A stretch of DNA of 64,000 bases from Curvularia sp. ZM96 (lineage: Eukaryota > Ascomycota > Dothideomycetes > Pleosporales > Pleosporaceae). The notes beneath the pieces are model-generated. The model did no database searches. It had not been told where the DNA came from and worked only from the letters and a program-made list of their open reading frames with translations. The stretch covers positions 372,001 through 436,000 of the forward strand of contig JAJGBQ010000004.1 of assembly GCA_022457065.1 (NCBI GenBank), read 5' to 3'. Positions 53,639 through 64,000 of the stretch are shown here, in pieces. Position numbers and translations under genes: made by a program. Numbering within the stretch: the first letter of the stretch is position 1; the number at the start of each line of letters is the position of its first letter.

Positions 53639-55497
53639 ATGGCAGATATGATTGGACCCGACCACACGCCGCGGCGCAGCTGGAAGGAAAAGGCACGACG
53701 GCTTAGAAAGGCCTTTACGACTAAGTAAATTCTGCCTTTTTCTCTTAACTCGTTTATTCAGATCCCTGGCAAACGGAGAATGTCGTATTCTAACAGTGTC
53801 TTTACAGAGAGGGTCTTGTTGGTACCTACGACTATGCCTTTCTGTTCCGACCCAACCTCCCTTTCATGAAGCGAGAACGCAGAGCTGCACCATTTTTCGG
53901 CTTCAATGACCGCGTGCCCGTCCTTTTGGCCCTCCTCCTGGGATTTCAACACTCTCTAGCCATGCTGGCAGGTGTCATCACGCCCCCGATTATCCTATCC
54001 AACGCCGCCAACCTGAGTGGCGACCAACAGCGCTACCTGGTGTCTACATCACTCATCATTTGCGGTATCCTGTCGTCTGTGCAAATCACGCGCTTCCACA
54101 TCTGGAGAACGCCCTACTACATTGGCACGGGTCTGATTTCAGTGGTTGGAACCTCGTTTGCTACGATTCCCGTGGCGACGGGCGCGCTGAGCCAAATGTA
54201 CGCCACAGGCTTCTGTCCTAGTGCTCCTGACGGCACACGGCTACCTTGCCCAGACGGCTACGGAGCTATTCTAGGCACATGTGCGTTGTGCGCGTTGCTT
54301 GAAATCGGCATGTCGTTTACCAGCCCTCGCATCCTCAAGAAAGTGTTTCCCCCGCTGGTTACTGGACCTACCGTTCTCCTCATCGGAGTCAAGCTTGTCA
54401 CAACTGGATTCCAGAACTGGGCTGGAGGCTCTGGCGACTGTCACACACGCCCCGAAACTGGTCTCTTTCGACTATGTCCCAATATCAATGCGCCGCATGC
54501 GCTTCCTTGGGGTAGCGCTGAGTTCATCGGACTCGGTTTCAGCGTCTTCATCACTATTATTATCTGCGAGCGTTTCGGTGCCCCGATCATGAAGTCTACT
54601 GCCGTTGTGATTGGATTACTAGTTGGGTGCATAATCGCTGGCGCTACTGGCTACTTCGACAAGACGTCCATTGACTCTGCGCCTGTGGTGTCTTTTATCT
54701 GGGTCGAGACATTCAAACTCAGCGTGTACCCGCCCATTATCCTCCCCCTGCTGGCCGTCTACATGGTATGCGCCATGGAAGCCATTGGCGACATCACAGC
54801 CACATGCGACGTCTCACGTGTCGAAGTCGACGGACCGCTGTTCGATTCACGCATCCAAGGCGGCGTGCTGGCCGACGGGATAGCCGGCATGATTGCTGCC
54901 CTCTGCACCATCACGCCCATGTCTACGTTTGCCCAAAACTGCGGCGTCGTGGCCCTAACACGGTGCGCCAACCGCAAAGCGGGCTACGCATGCTGCTTCT
55001 GGCTCATCATCATGGGCATCTTTGCCAAGTTCGCGGCGGCCCTGGTTGCGATTCCGTCGGCCGTGCTGGGGGGCATGACGACCTTCCTGTTCAGCGCCGT
55101 GACCGTGTCGGGCATCCGCATCATCAGCACCATGCCTTTCACGCGACGAAATCGCTTCATCCTTACCGCGGGCTTCACCCTCGGCTTCGGCGCGACCATG
55201 GTGCCCGATTGGTTCTCGTACGTGTTTACCTATTCGGGCCCCAACACGGCGCTGCTCGGCTTCTACAATGCCATTGAGCTGGTGCTGGAGACGGGCTTTG
55301 CAGTGGTGGCGCTTGTCACGGTGGTGCTGAACTTGGTGCTGCCTGAGGAGATGGAGGATGAAGAGACGCCTGAGCTTGTGGCGGATGAGATGGACAAGGC
55401 GCAGGAAGAAGAGAAGTGGAATCAGGGGCGCAAGGGTGCTGCGGGGGATGTTGAGGGCAGGGCAAGTTCAGATATTGTGGCTAGTAAGGCAGCATGA
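53639..55497 (+). CDS. uric acid-xanthine permease (NAT/NCS2, UapA/UapC type)
   Basis: Two exons (53639-53724 and 53808-55497) with an 83-bp intron give 591 aa. A cytosolic N terminus with EGLVGTYDYAFLFRPNLPF precedes about 12-14 membrane helices. The NAT signature is QNCGVVALTRCANRKAGY, close to Aspergillus UapA. The QHSLAMLAGVITPP motif in helix one contains the QH pair conserved in nucleobase transporters. FGFNDRVPVLLALLLG and DGIAGMIAALCTITPMSTFA are also typical. The tail is acidic (EEMEDEETPELVADEM). The transporter brings in uric acid and xanthine with protons at the plasma membrane. UapA and UapC paralogs cannot be separated by eye. Start: GACAATGGC at 53639. Confidence 0.94.
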
Positions 55498-57386
55498 GGG
55501 CGTTGTTTGGTGGGCTAAAAAAAATGGTTGTTTTTTCATACCCAGGTTGTTTATTTTTGGGAAAGAGCACAAATGGAATCAGTACTATGTCGGAAGGCAG
55601 GAGCGACAAATTGCTTCTCCAGTTCGGATCGACGGAATTTCCTAGGCATCTTCTTCTTTCTTCTTCTTTCTTTTTCTTTTGATGGCGGGGTTACTGATAC
55701 CCCTCCTGCTCAACACATGTACTATGTATGTGGGATGTAACATGCAGAGTATCACCACTAGCCGTCCGTGCCCTGTGCACTATCAAGTCTACTACAAGCG
55801 CCTCTACTTCCACCTACTATCTGCGCCACAGACTTCGATCCCGATGCAGGGAGCGTGCACACACAAGTACGGTGGGGTGGAGATGGGCTTTGTTCTCCCG
55901 CAGCCGACCCGCTGACAAGAATGTGTTTTGTAGACGGAGTCTCAAGTTACGTGTCTAAGCGTAACTCTCAGCCCTACCCGGAATCATGGCCGAGAGCAGG
56001 GCGCTCGTGGCATGAGCATGAGACGACAACACGTCAAGCAGCCCCTGCCTCCCGTCATAGTTTGTGTGCAAGAGAAAGATTAGGAACCGAGGGATAACGG
56101 AATGGGTCTGATTGGGCAGGTGGGCGTGTGTTGGGAGGGTGAGACAACAACCATGTGTGCAGAATGCGTGTGTGTGGTAATGGTGGAGTTGGGATGGACC
56201 AGGGCGCGCCAGTTCCCGATTCAGCAGAGCTTGCGAGCAAGAGGCTCGACGAGCCAGCGCACCCAACCGAGGAATTTTCTCCTAGAAGCTGCTGGGCGGC
56301 TCTCTCGCAAACAAAGAGTCATGGCCCAGCGCGGGACCCGCTGTATTTTGCTTCGAAGCCGAGCAACGGGTTTGGGCCATTTTTTTTGTTCGCCACACTA
56401 TCCGCGAGCAGCAATCGCACTCGTACCACCACGCCCAGCCAAAGTCAATTCCCAACTGCTTATCCAGCATGCCGTACATGCGGCTGCGACTGGCTGCGGC
56501 CTACGTAAGAGTGCAGACGGAAGCGGCGGCGCGGAGGGATGGCGATATCAACAAAAAGCGTTGAGGCGGGACGCGTCGTAGTGGTGAGTGCGAACCAGAG
56601 CCGCTTGAGCCAAGCAAGCGGGGAGATGGAGAAGGAAGACGATGGCTAGTGGATTAGCGACGACGGCCAGTTTGGAGTGGCATCACCACGGCGTGAGCTT
56701 CTATGCCCAGTGAGGCAATCTCGCGGTATCAGACCGCTCTTTGGTGGGTGTTGATCTCGACGGGCTGCTTTCTTCTTCCTCTTTTTCTTTGCCTGTCGCT
56801 CTGTCCATTGCGCCCGTCTCCCAGCGCACCATGCCTGCTGTCGCCCTGCTGGTCCCGGCGGCGCCAGAATCTGGGGAAAGGCGGCCACAATACTCGTCGC
56901 ATCTGCATCAGGTTGCACGTCCGTCGGCGCACCGCCACCCAGGCCGTTCTCGATGCCGAGATCAGCGGAACCCGAAATTTCTTCGCCCGGAGACCCTGCC
57001 GCCACTGCGCGCTAGCCCGCTTTGGGCCCAAGTTTACGTTACGTGGAGGGCGTGCAGGTCCCAGGCTTTCGCTTGCAGAGTGTTGGGATGGAGTCGACAA
57101 AACTGCCCGCCGCCTTATATTAACTGTCGCCCGCCCGCCACTCTGCTCCCCTCCTCCTCATCCCATCCTTTGACGCCCATCCCTCCTGACCTTCTGCCTC
57201 GTCGTTGACTCGACTGCAGGTGAAGCCCACCGTCGTTGCTGGAGCGTCGTTGCTTATCTCCGGAGGCCCGACCCGTGCTCCCTCTTTTTTTTTTTTGAAA
57301 GAGCCGCCAGTCTTGTCCCTCTGCTCGTCTTTCGCTTTCCCTACCTATCTACTCCCTCCTCTTCCTCGCCAATCCTCCCATCCACA
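55498..57386. other. 1.9-kb gene-free region upstream of OLE1
   Basis: It begins with a CTT-rich tract (about 55650-55680) after the permease stop and ends with a pyrimidine-rich leader that includes a T12 run at 57285-57296. ORFs in it are short shadows. It is likely the long regulatory region of the desaturase gene. Confidence 0.5.
57116..57123 (+). promoter_or_regulatory. TATA-like element upstream of OLE1
   Basis: TATATTAA lies about 270 bp before the OLE1 start codon, in a GC-rich context, consistent with a leader of roughly 200 nt. Confidence 0.4.
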
Positions 57387-58882
57387 ATGCCTTCCCACCA
57401 GCCCACCGCTGGCATGATGGCCGTCGACCCCGACTATGTCAAGCAGCCGTCTTCCATGGCGAGCACCTCGGAACCCAACCGCAACCCCAAATACGACCCC
57501 AAGAAGCCACACATCACCGACATGCCCATCACAAAGTCCAACTGGCACAAGCACGTCAACTGGCTCAACGTAAGTTTGCACGTATCTCTGGCTCGCACAC
57601 ACTTTTTCTAACGCAGCATCAGGTTACCTTCATCATCGGAATTCCCCTCGCCGGTTGCATCGCTGCCTTCTGGACACCGCTCAAGTGGCAGACCGCTCTG
57701 TGGGCCGTCGTCTACTACTTCTGGACCGGTCTCGGAATCACAGCTGGCTACCACCGTCTCTGGGCACACAAGTCATACAATGCCAGTCTTCCCCTGAGCA
57801 TCTTCCTCGCTCTGGTCGGCGGCGGTGCTGTTGAGGGTTCCATCCGCTGGTGGAGCCGTGACCACCGTGCCCACCACCGCTACACCGACACCAACAAGGA
57901 CCCCTACAGCGTCCGCAAGGGACTTCTCTACAGCCACTTGGGCTGGATGGTCATGAAGCAGAACCCCAAGCGCATTGGCCGCACCGACATCACCGACCTG
58001 AACGAGGACCCCGTCGTTGTCTGGCAGCACAAGCACTACATCAAGGTGGTCATCTTCATGGGCCTCATCTTCCCCTCTGCCGTCGCTGGTCTTCTCTGGG
58101 ACGACTGGAAGGGTGGCTTCATCTACGCTGGTATCCTCCGCATCTTCTTCGTCCAGCAGGCCACCTTCTGCGTCAACTCGCTCGCCCACTGGCTCGGTGA
58201 CCAGCCCTTTGACGACCGCAACAGCCCCAGGGACCACGTCATCACTGCTCTTGTCACCCTCGGTGAGGGCTACCACAACTTCCACCACGAGTTCCCCTCC
58301 GACTACCGCAACGCTATCGAGTGGCACCAGTACGACCCTACCAAGTGGTCCATCTGGCTGTGGAGCAAGCTCGGCCTCGCCTCCAACCTCAAGCAGTTCC
58401 GTGCCAACGAAATCGAAAAGGGCCGTGTCCAGCAGCTCCAGAAGAAGATTGACCAGAAGCGCGCCAAGCTCGACTGGGGTATTCCTCTTGAGCAGCTGCC
58501 CGTCATTGAGTGGGACGACTACGTTGAGCAGGCTAAGAACGGCCGTGGTCTGATCGCTGTCGCTGGTGTTGTCCATGACGTTACCGACTTCATCAACGAG
58601 CACCCCGGTGGCAAGACCCTCATCAAGAGCGGCATCGGCAAGGACGCTACTGCCATGTTCAACGGTGGTGTCTACTTCCACTCCAACGCTGCCCACAACC
58701 TGCTCTCCACCATGAGGGTTGGTGTCATCCGTGGTGGCTGCGAGGTCGAGATCTGGAAGCGTGCCCAGAAGGAGAACAAGGAGGTCAACATCATGAAGGA
58801 TGAACAGGGCAACCCAATCATCCGCGCTGGCAACCAGGTCACAAAGGTTGCTCAGCCTATGCTCAGCGCCAGCGCGGCGTAG
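57387..58882 (+). CDS. OLE1: stearoyl-CoA (delta-9) desaturase with cytochrome b5 domain
   Basis: Two exons (57387-57569 and 57623-58882) with a 53-bp intron give 480 aa. The three histidine boxes are HRLWAH (105-110), HRAHH (142-146) and HNFHH (279-283); these bind the di-iron centre. Four membrane helices surround them. The C-terminal fused cytochrome b5 domain has the heme motif HPGG at 388-391. GITAGYHRLWAHKSY and GEGYHNFHHEFPSDYRNAI match fungal Ole1. The enzyme inserts the delta-9 double bond in palmitoyl- and stearoyl-CoA at the ER. Of two in-frame acceptors (GCAG then CATCAG) the second was used because it is spaced properly from the CTAAC branch point and gives NWLNVTF. Codon use is strongly biased to C-ending codons, suggesting high expression. 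Confidence 0.97.
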
Positions 58883-59318
58883 ATTGTTTTCGTCTTTCAA
58901 TTTAGCGACACTCGGCGTTTGGGGACATGCCTTTTCACTTTGGGACACAGGGCATAATAGTTTTCTTTTTGTATTTCCCACCTCTCGCTAGCGAGCATCA
59001 AGGTCCGATGCTCGAGTATCATTAGACAGCGTATGCTTATAGCCTTTGATGAGCGACCTGCTTAGAAAAGTGAGCTTTTCCTTCCAGACTGACAATGAAT
59101 ATCATCATGTCTTGAATTTTGATCTTTGTGTTGTTGATTCACCTGTGATGATTGTGACTGCTGGCTGTTAGTCTCCTTCGCTCCTGCTTACTACTACATA
59201 CACTAGACTAGCAAAGAGTGACTGCCTAATGGTCCGTGCTAAGCTCTTCAACTATCTCAGCCCTGCCAAAACTAAGATTGTTCTTTTACTTGCCGTCGTT
59301 TGATACAAACCAGCTGTG
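58883..59318. other. intergenic region between OLE1 and TDP1
   Basis: 436 bp between genes in tandem; OLE1 3' UTR and TDP1 promoter presumed. Confidence 0.45.
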
Positions 59319-61326
59319 ATGCAGCAAGAACCGCAAGACGCTCCACCGACAAAGCGTCGCAAGCTCAGTGCTGCTTCACCAAAAGACGCAGCACCTGGGA
59401 CGCAGCCTCAGAGTCCACACAAAGGACTTGATAGACCAATCAGTCCGCCACTGTCAAGGCGCAAGAGCCCTGGATTAACTGATCCCCTCACACCGACCTG
59501 GAACTTCGACAGTGTACCGAAACAGACGTCTGCATCGCAGTCGACCGAATCGACCGAAGATGAGGAGGAGTTAGTGAAAGAGCAGGACCATGGTGCAGAG
59601 CTGCGAGTCATTCCCTCCCCAGTACAGCTGACACGCATTGAGAAGCTGCCTAAGCAGCAGAATGTCGATGCCGTTGGCTTGGCGGATTTGCTGGGAGATC
59701 CGTTGATCAAGGAGTGCTGGAACTTCAATTACCTATTCGACCTGGATTTTGTCATGTAAGTACTTCCTAGCTCTTAGTTCTTAACTCGGATATGCGGGTA
59801 TTATGACAGTGCTGATCTGAACACAGGCAGCATTTCGACAGTGATGTGAGAGACATGGTCAAAATCAAGATCGTTCATGGCTTCTGGAAGAGAGATGATG
59901 GCAACAGGATTGAGTTGTTGGTAAGTCGGTCTACGACCAACTCTCCCGCTTCTGCTGGCTGCCCAGCCTGGGTGTTGACACGATACTGATGTGCCGGTAG
60001 GAAAGAGCAGAGCGGTATCCCAACATCGAGCTTCTCCATGCATATATCCCAGATCCATTTGGTACCCACCATTCCAAGATGCTCATTCTCTTTCGACATG
60101 ACGACACTGCTCAGGTCATCATTCACACAGCTAACATGATCCATCGTGACTGGGCGAATATGACACAGGCAGTCTGGGCATCACCACAGCTTCCGCTTTT
60201 GCCCCAGAAGTCGCCGAGTCAGTCGACCACTCCTGCTGCCCATTCGATAGGAAGTGGCGAGCGATTCAAGGTTGATCTTCTCCGGTACTTGGGAGCATAC
60301 GAGAAGCGGCTGGAGCCTTTAACTAGGCAACTCAAAGACTACGACTTTTCGAGTATCCGGGCGGCGTTTCTTGCAAGTACGCCATCACGACAGAAACCTG
60401 CAGCAGCTAGCTCTGAAATCACCGCGTATGGCTGGCTGGGGTTGGGCCAGATACTCTCTAGCATTCCAGTCAGGATACTAGAAGACAGCTCGCGCCCTCA
60501 TATTGTCTCTCAAATCTCATCAGTAGCGACTCTGGGTGCGACGCCAACATGGCTCTCTCACTTCCAGTCCATTCTCTCCCGCTGCTCAGAGCCCGAAATA
60601 GCTGGAGCAGAAGCGGCACCACCGTCATTTACAAAAGCATCTACATTCTTCACCAAGCGCGAGACCGAGCCAGCGAAAGCACCAGCACCCAGATTCAGCG
60701 TCGTATTCCCAACTCCCAAGGAAATCCGCATGTCCCTTGACGGCTACACCGCTGGCGGCTCCATCCACTGGAAAATCCAATCTGCCCAGCAGCAGAAACA
60801 GCTCGAGTACATGCACCCACTTCTCTGTCACTGGGCTCCTTCACCCAAGCCTTTCTTCACCCCGCCATCCTCCATCAACTCATCTCAGCGAGAAGCACAT
60901 CGCGGCACAGCAGCACCACACATCAAGACGTACATACGATTCAGCACCGAAGACCACAAAACAATCGACTGGGCCATGGTCACGAGCGCGAATCTAAGCA
61001 AGCAAGCGTGGGGCGACGTGGTGAACAAAAAGGATGAAATCTGGATTCAGTCCTGGGAAACGGGAGTCGTGGTTTGGCCAGCTTTGTACGCAGAGCCATC
61101 GTCGACAGTAAACGAGCACGCCGTCATGGTTCCGGTCTTTGGATCTGATACCCCAGCGACACAGCAGCATGTACCAGCGAAAGAAAAGACGGTGGTCGTG
61201 GGCTTTCGCATGCCGTACGATGTACCTCTCGTACCTTACACGGCTAGCGAGAAGCCGTGGTGTGCGACGCTAGCATGTCAGGAGCCGGACCGGTACGGAC
61301 GCACCTGGCGTGGGTATGGGCGGTGA
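59319..61326 (+). CDS. TDP1: tyrosyl-DNA phosphodiesterase 1
   Basis: Three exons (59319-59755, 59827-59920, 60001-61326) give 618 aa. A disordered Ser/Pro N terminus with a KRRK nuclear signal (~15) precedes the phospholipase-D-fold repeats. The first catalytic motif is THHSKMLIL with His201 and Lys203, followed by HTANMI with Asn222. The second is PHIKTYIRF with His484 and Lys486, followed by TSANLSKQAWG with Asn508. This is the full HKN pair of Tdp1. The enzyme removes topoisomerase I peptides and other 3' adducts from DNA ends. A Ser/Ala/Pro-rich insert sits between the motifs. The start is the ATG at 59319; introns of 71 and 80 bp keep the frame. Confidence 0.94.
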
Positions 61327-61521
61327 ATGTGTGTTGAAGAAAGCATGGAAGATAGCAGGATACTGTTACATCACATCACGACTGTGTTGAATGAACTAGC
61401 GCTCTCCAGCCATAGCACGAGACATAGCACAGCGAGAAATATCAACAAAGCAAGATATCTTTGCTTGAATGTCTATGTTTCTTTCTTTCCTTCCTTCTCT
61501 CACATGGAATCATGCAGAGAT

Positions 61522-62179
61522 CTAGTTATCATGCTTGGCCAGCAGCTCCTCGGCAAGCTTGATGTACTCTTGCTCCGCCTGCTCGGCTGTGGTACCAGAC
61601 TCGGCAACCTCCTTCCACTTGTTGTACTTGGCTTTGCCCTGTGGAAATGGCGTTAGCATTCTGTTCTGTTTTCCCTTTTCGCTCTTTATTCGTCCGGTCC
61701 CGTGTTGGAATGTTGTCTGAGCGAATAACCAGCTTTCCTAGCTTTGCTTCGTTGCCTACGCGGTGTATATGCGTATACCCTTCCGCCTTCTTCATCTTCC
61801 TCTTCCTCTTTTCACATCTCTCTTTCTCGGGACCCAGACACACACACACTAAAACGAACTCTCGGGAAGGGAAAGGAAGGAAAGGAAAAGGACGTACAGC
61901 AAGATCAAACATTCCCGGCTTCTTGGCCTCGTCAATGTTCTTTCCCTCTGCTACCTTTGCGTATGCGTAGAGCTACATGTTCCGAATCATGCCTGTTAGC
62001 TTTTATATCTCTCTCAAAAGACTGAACTCGAAGGGCAAAAGGAGAATGGGGGGAGAAAGAGAGAGAAAACGTACCTTGAGCTGCTCATCGTTGCTAGGTC
62101 CTTGCTTGCCCGCCGCCTTGAGCTTGTCGCCCATGTCGCGGATCTTCTGGTAGACTTCGGTGTACTTTGCGGACGGCAT
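61522..62179 (-). CDS. ACB1: acyl-CoA-binding protein
   Basis: Three exons (62179-62075, 61972-61898, 61638-61522) give 98 aa. The sequence MPSAKYTEVYQKIRDMGDKL then KQGPSNDEQLK, LYAYAKVAEGKNIDEAKKPG, MFDLAGKAKYNKWKEVAES and a C-terminal helix (EYIKLAEELLAKHDN) is the four-helix ACBP fold, with the usual KPGMFDLxGKAKxxxW ligand-contact segment. It binds long-chain acyl-CoA in the cytosol and carries it between synthetase, desaturase and elongation enzymes, several of which are encoded nearby. Intron two is long for this window (259 bp) and purine-rich; both introns have good GT-AG ends. Confidence 0.93.
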
Positions 62180-62698
62180 TTTGGCTTCTTGGTAGAAACG
62201 AATAACAGAGGTAAAGGTGGGTTTGGTAGTAGAAAAAGGAGGACGTGTGATGGGGAGTTGGAAGAAGGAGGGGGAGGGGGGAGTTCGAGAATCAGGGCCC
62301 GGTAGCTAAGCTGCTTTGGTGGGGCACATGCACATGTGTGTGCCCCGCTCTGGCATGGTGGCCCTTATGACGTTGACGGGGCTTTTACCTGGTGGTATTA
62401 CTGCAGGATAAGATTCTCAACATGTTTTGTGTTACTCTTTGCATGTTGGACATGGGCAAAAAAAGGTCAACAGTTTTGTGAAATGCATGGTTTCCTATCT
62501 AGCAGAAATTATCTCACTGTCTAGCTCAATGTCCCCATACATGCATCAACCCCCCGTCTTGTGTTCGTTTCTCGTCTTTGCTCTTGGGTATCTTCTCCCA
62601 TCGTAAGATTGTTGCACACAAAATATGCAAGTAATGTCGCAGTGTACAGAAGAAAGGTAAAAAAAGGTTGGGTATCATGAAACGGATCGGATAGCAAT
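62180..62698. other. intergenic region between ACBP and GAL7
   Basis: 519 bp with purine-rich stretches near the ACBP start; ACBP promoter and GAL7 3' UTR presumed. Confidence 0.45.
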
Positions 62699-64000
62699 CT
62701 AGTGACTACCGTTAACACCGTTCACGCCATTTACACCATTGGTTATTGGCGAAGCCTCGAGCTTCCTACGATAAAGCTCGCCATCACAAGCCCGTAGGCG
62801 CTCCGCTGCTTGCTCTGGGGTAATGTCGCGCTGAGGCTCGGCCATCATCTCGTAGCCGACCTGGAACTTGCGGACCGTAGCACTTCGAAGTAGCGGTGGA
62901 TAGAAGTGGATATGGAAGTGGCTGCAGTCAATCTCGTCGGCTGTTCCCGTAAGAGGGGCTTGGTGCAGTCCCATGCCTGATTTCATTAGCACACCCATCT
63001 ACCACCCAGCCGAGTTTGGCCGACTTACTGTATGGGAACTGTGTCTCGAAGAGGTTGTCGTACCGCCTCGTAATCTCAGCAATAGCCTCTGCCAAATGTG
63101 CACGCTCGTCTTTTGTGAAGTCGACCAGCGACCGTTTGTGCTGCTTGGAGACAATCATAACCTCAAATGGCCAGACAGCCCAGTAGGGGACGCCGGCCCA
63201 GAAGCTCTCATTCTCGAACACGGTGCGCGTCTTCTCCTTGGATTCCAAGTCGGCGTAGTCTACGAGCATGTGGGAACCACCGTGCTCTTTGCGGTACTTG
63301 CTCAACTGCACAAGTTCGGTTGCAGGCTCTTCAGGAAACGAGGTGGTTGTCCAGATCTGACCATGAGGGTGGGGATTCGAGCAGCCCATTGCTGTGCCTT
63401 TGTTCTCAAAGATTTGCATGTAACGGTACTGCGCACTTGGTGGGTCAAGAGGTCCTTGTGATAGCGGGGGAATGTTGATAGCCGAAGCAAGTTTGGCCAG
63501 CGGCGACTTTGGATCCAGGTGGGCGACGTAAATGTTGGTCCAGGTCTCTATGATGGGGACAATCTGAGCGGGTGACATGTCGGCAAGCGTGAGGTTGTGA
63601 GAGGGGGAGAAACAGATGACATAGCATTTTCCAGTGACGGCTTCGGCGCGGAGTAGGCGTGATGCAAGCGACCCATCCTTGGAGTCTGGGTGGTATTCTT
63701 GTTGCTCTTCCATTACGGCACTGTAGTCGTTGACAAAGACAAAGGTACTCTCAAATTTGGGATTGTGCTCGCCATTAGCCCGCGTGTTTGACGGACATAG
63801 ATAACACTGTTTAGGTTAGTAGTGCCACTCACGCATGTGGATTTCCTCGGCTACCTTGGGGTCATATTCGGGAAGCGTCGTCTTCGAGGGCGACTCTTGC
63901 ATGCCTCTGCGGAGAAATTAGGTGTCTGTCCGGTGGAGACTTAGACAACTATACTTACTGCCATGGGCGCTTTGTACGGTGCGGAGAGACTAGGACCCAA
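62699..64000 (-). CDS. GAL7: galactose-1-phosphate uridylyltransferase, 5' end beyond window
   Basis: Four exon pieces are visible (64000-63959 partial, 63906-63855, 63806-63029, 62976-62699), with introns of 52, 48 and 52 bp. The frame runs from WVLVSPHRTKRPWQ, GMQESPSKTTLPEYDPK, CYLCPSNTRANGEHNPKF, through the catalytic SNPHPHGQIW, to HFHIHFYPPLLRSATVRKFQ. CYLC and the HPH active-site triplet are diagnostic: the middle His carries the uridylyl group. The C terminus ends with a GVN repeat (NGVNGVNGVNGSH), absent from the core family. The enzyme exchanges UMP between UDP-glucose and galactose-1-phosphate in the Leloir pathway. An N-terminal part is missing because the gene runs off the right edge. 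Confidence 0.94.

Noticed and set aside
57773..58981. 402-codon minus-strand ORF
   Set aside because: It is antisense to OLE1; Val/Leu/Asp-rich sequence without domains, a codon-bias shadow.

Overview
This window is genomic DNA from a filamentous ascomycete, most probably a Dothideomycete of the order Pleosporales. The genes have short GT-AG introns (mostly 46-60 bp), CTAAC or CTGAC branch points and Kozak-like starts. Fungus-specific families are present (Erg28, Apl2, Hos3, DUF1774, cutinase, UapA-type permease). The order assignment is inference. All multi-exon models were built by hand from splice signals and frame continuity. I support about 30 protein genes, several of them tentative, and saw no convincing tRNA, rRNA, CRISPR array or intact transposon.

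0-24 kb is mostly conserved housekeeping sequence: a metallophosphoesterase-fold protein with eroded metal sites, a tandem GFA-domain protein, EMC4 and AP-1 beta (divergent pair), a DUF1774 membrane protein, the HOS3 histone deacetylase, four lineage-type hypothetical proteins, ribosomal protein S17 and a vacuolar Ca2+/H+ exchanger.

24-44 kb has a more accessory character. It holds a secreted M28 aminopeptidase, a 20-bp minisatellite, an FAD monooxygenase and a queuine tRNA-ribosyltransferase (QTRT1) whose DSGGF motif rests on a 10-nt micro-exon. Next come one or two small secreted cysteine-containing proteins beside a 77-bp CA repeat, a cutinase, a secreted animal/bacterial-type GH37 trehalase, an intronless P450, a cysteine-rich Apple/PAN-like protein and an LCCL-domain membrane protein. 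Several products are secreted and could act at a plant surface; that is inference from domain content.

44-64 kb returns to core metabolism with many lipid genes: ERG28, 3-ketoacyl-CoA reductase, long-chain acyl-CoA synthetase, delta-9 desaturase (OLE1) and acyl-CoA-binding protein. Mixed among them are ribosomal protein S11, the ribosomal lysine methyltransferase RKM5, a purine permease and tyrosyl-DNA phosphodiesterase TDP1. The right edge cuts the 5' part of GAL7 (galactose-1-phosphate uridylyltransferase). Elongation, activation, desaturation, acyl-CoA buffering and sterol-complex assembly therefore sit within about 17 kb, which may be chance.
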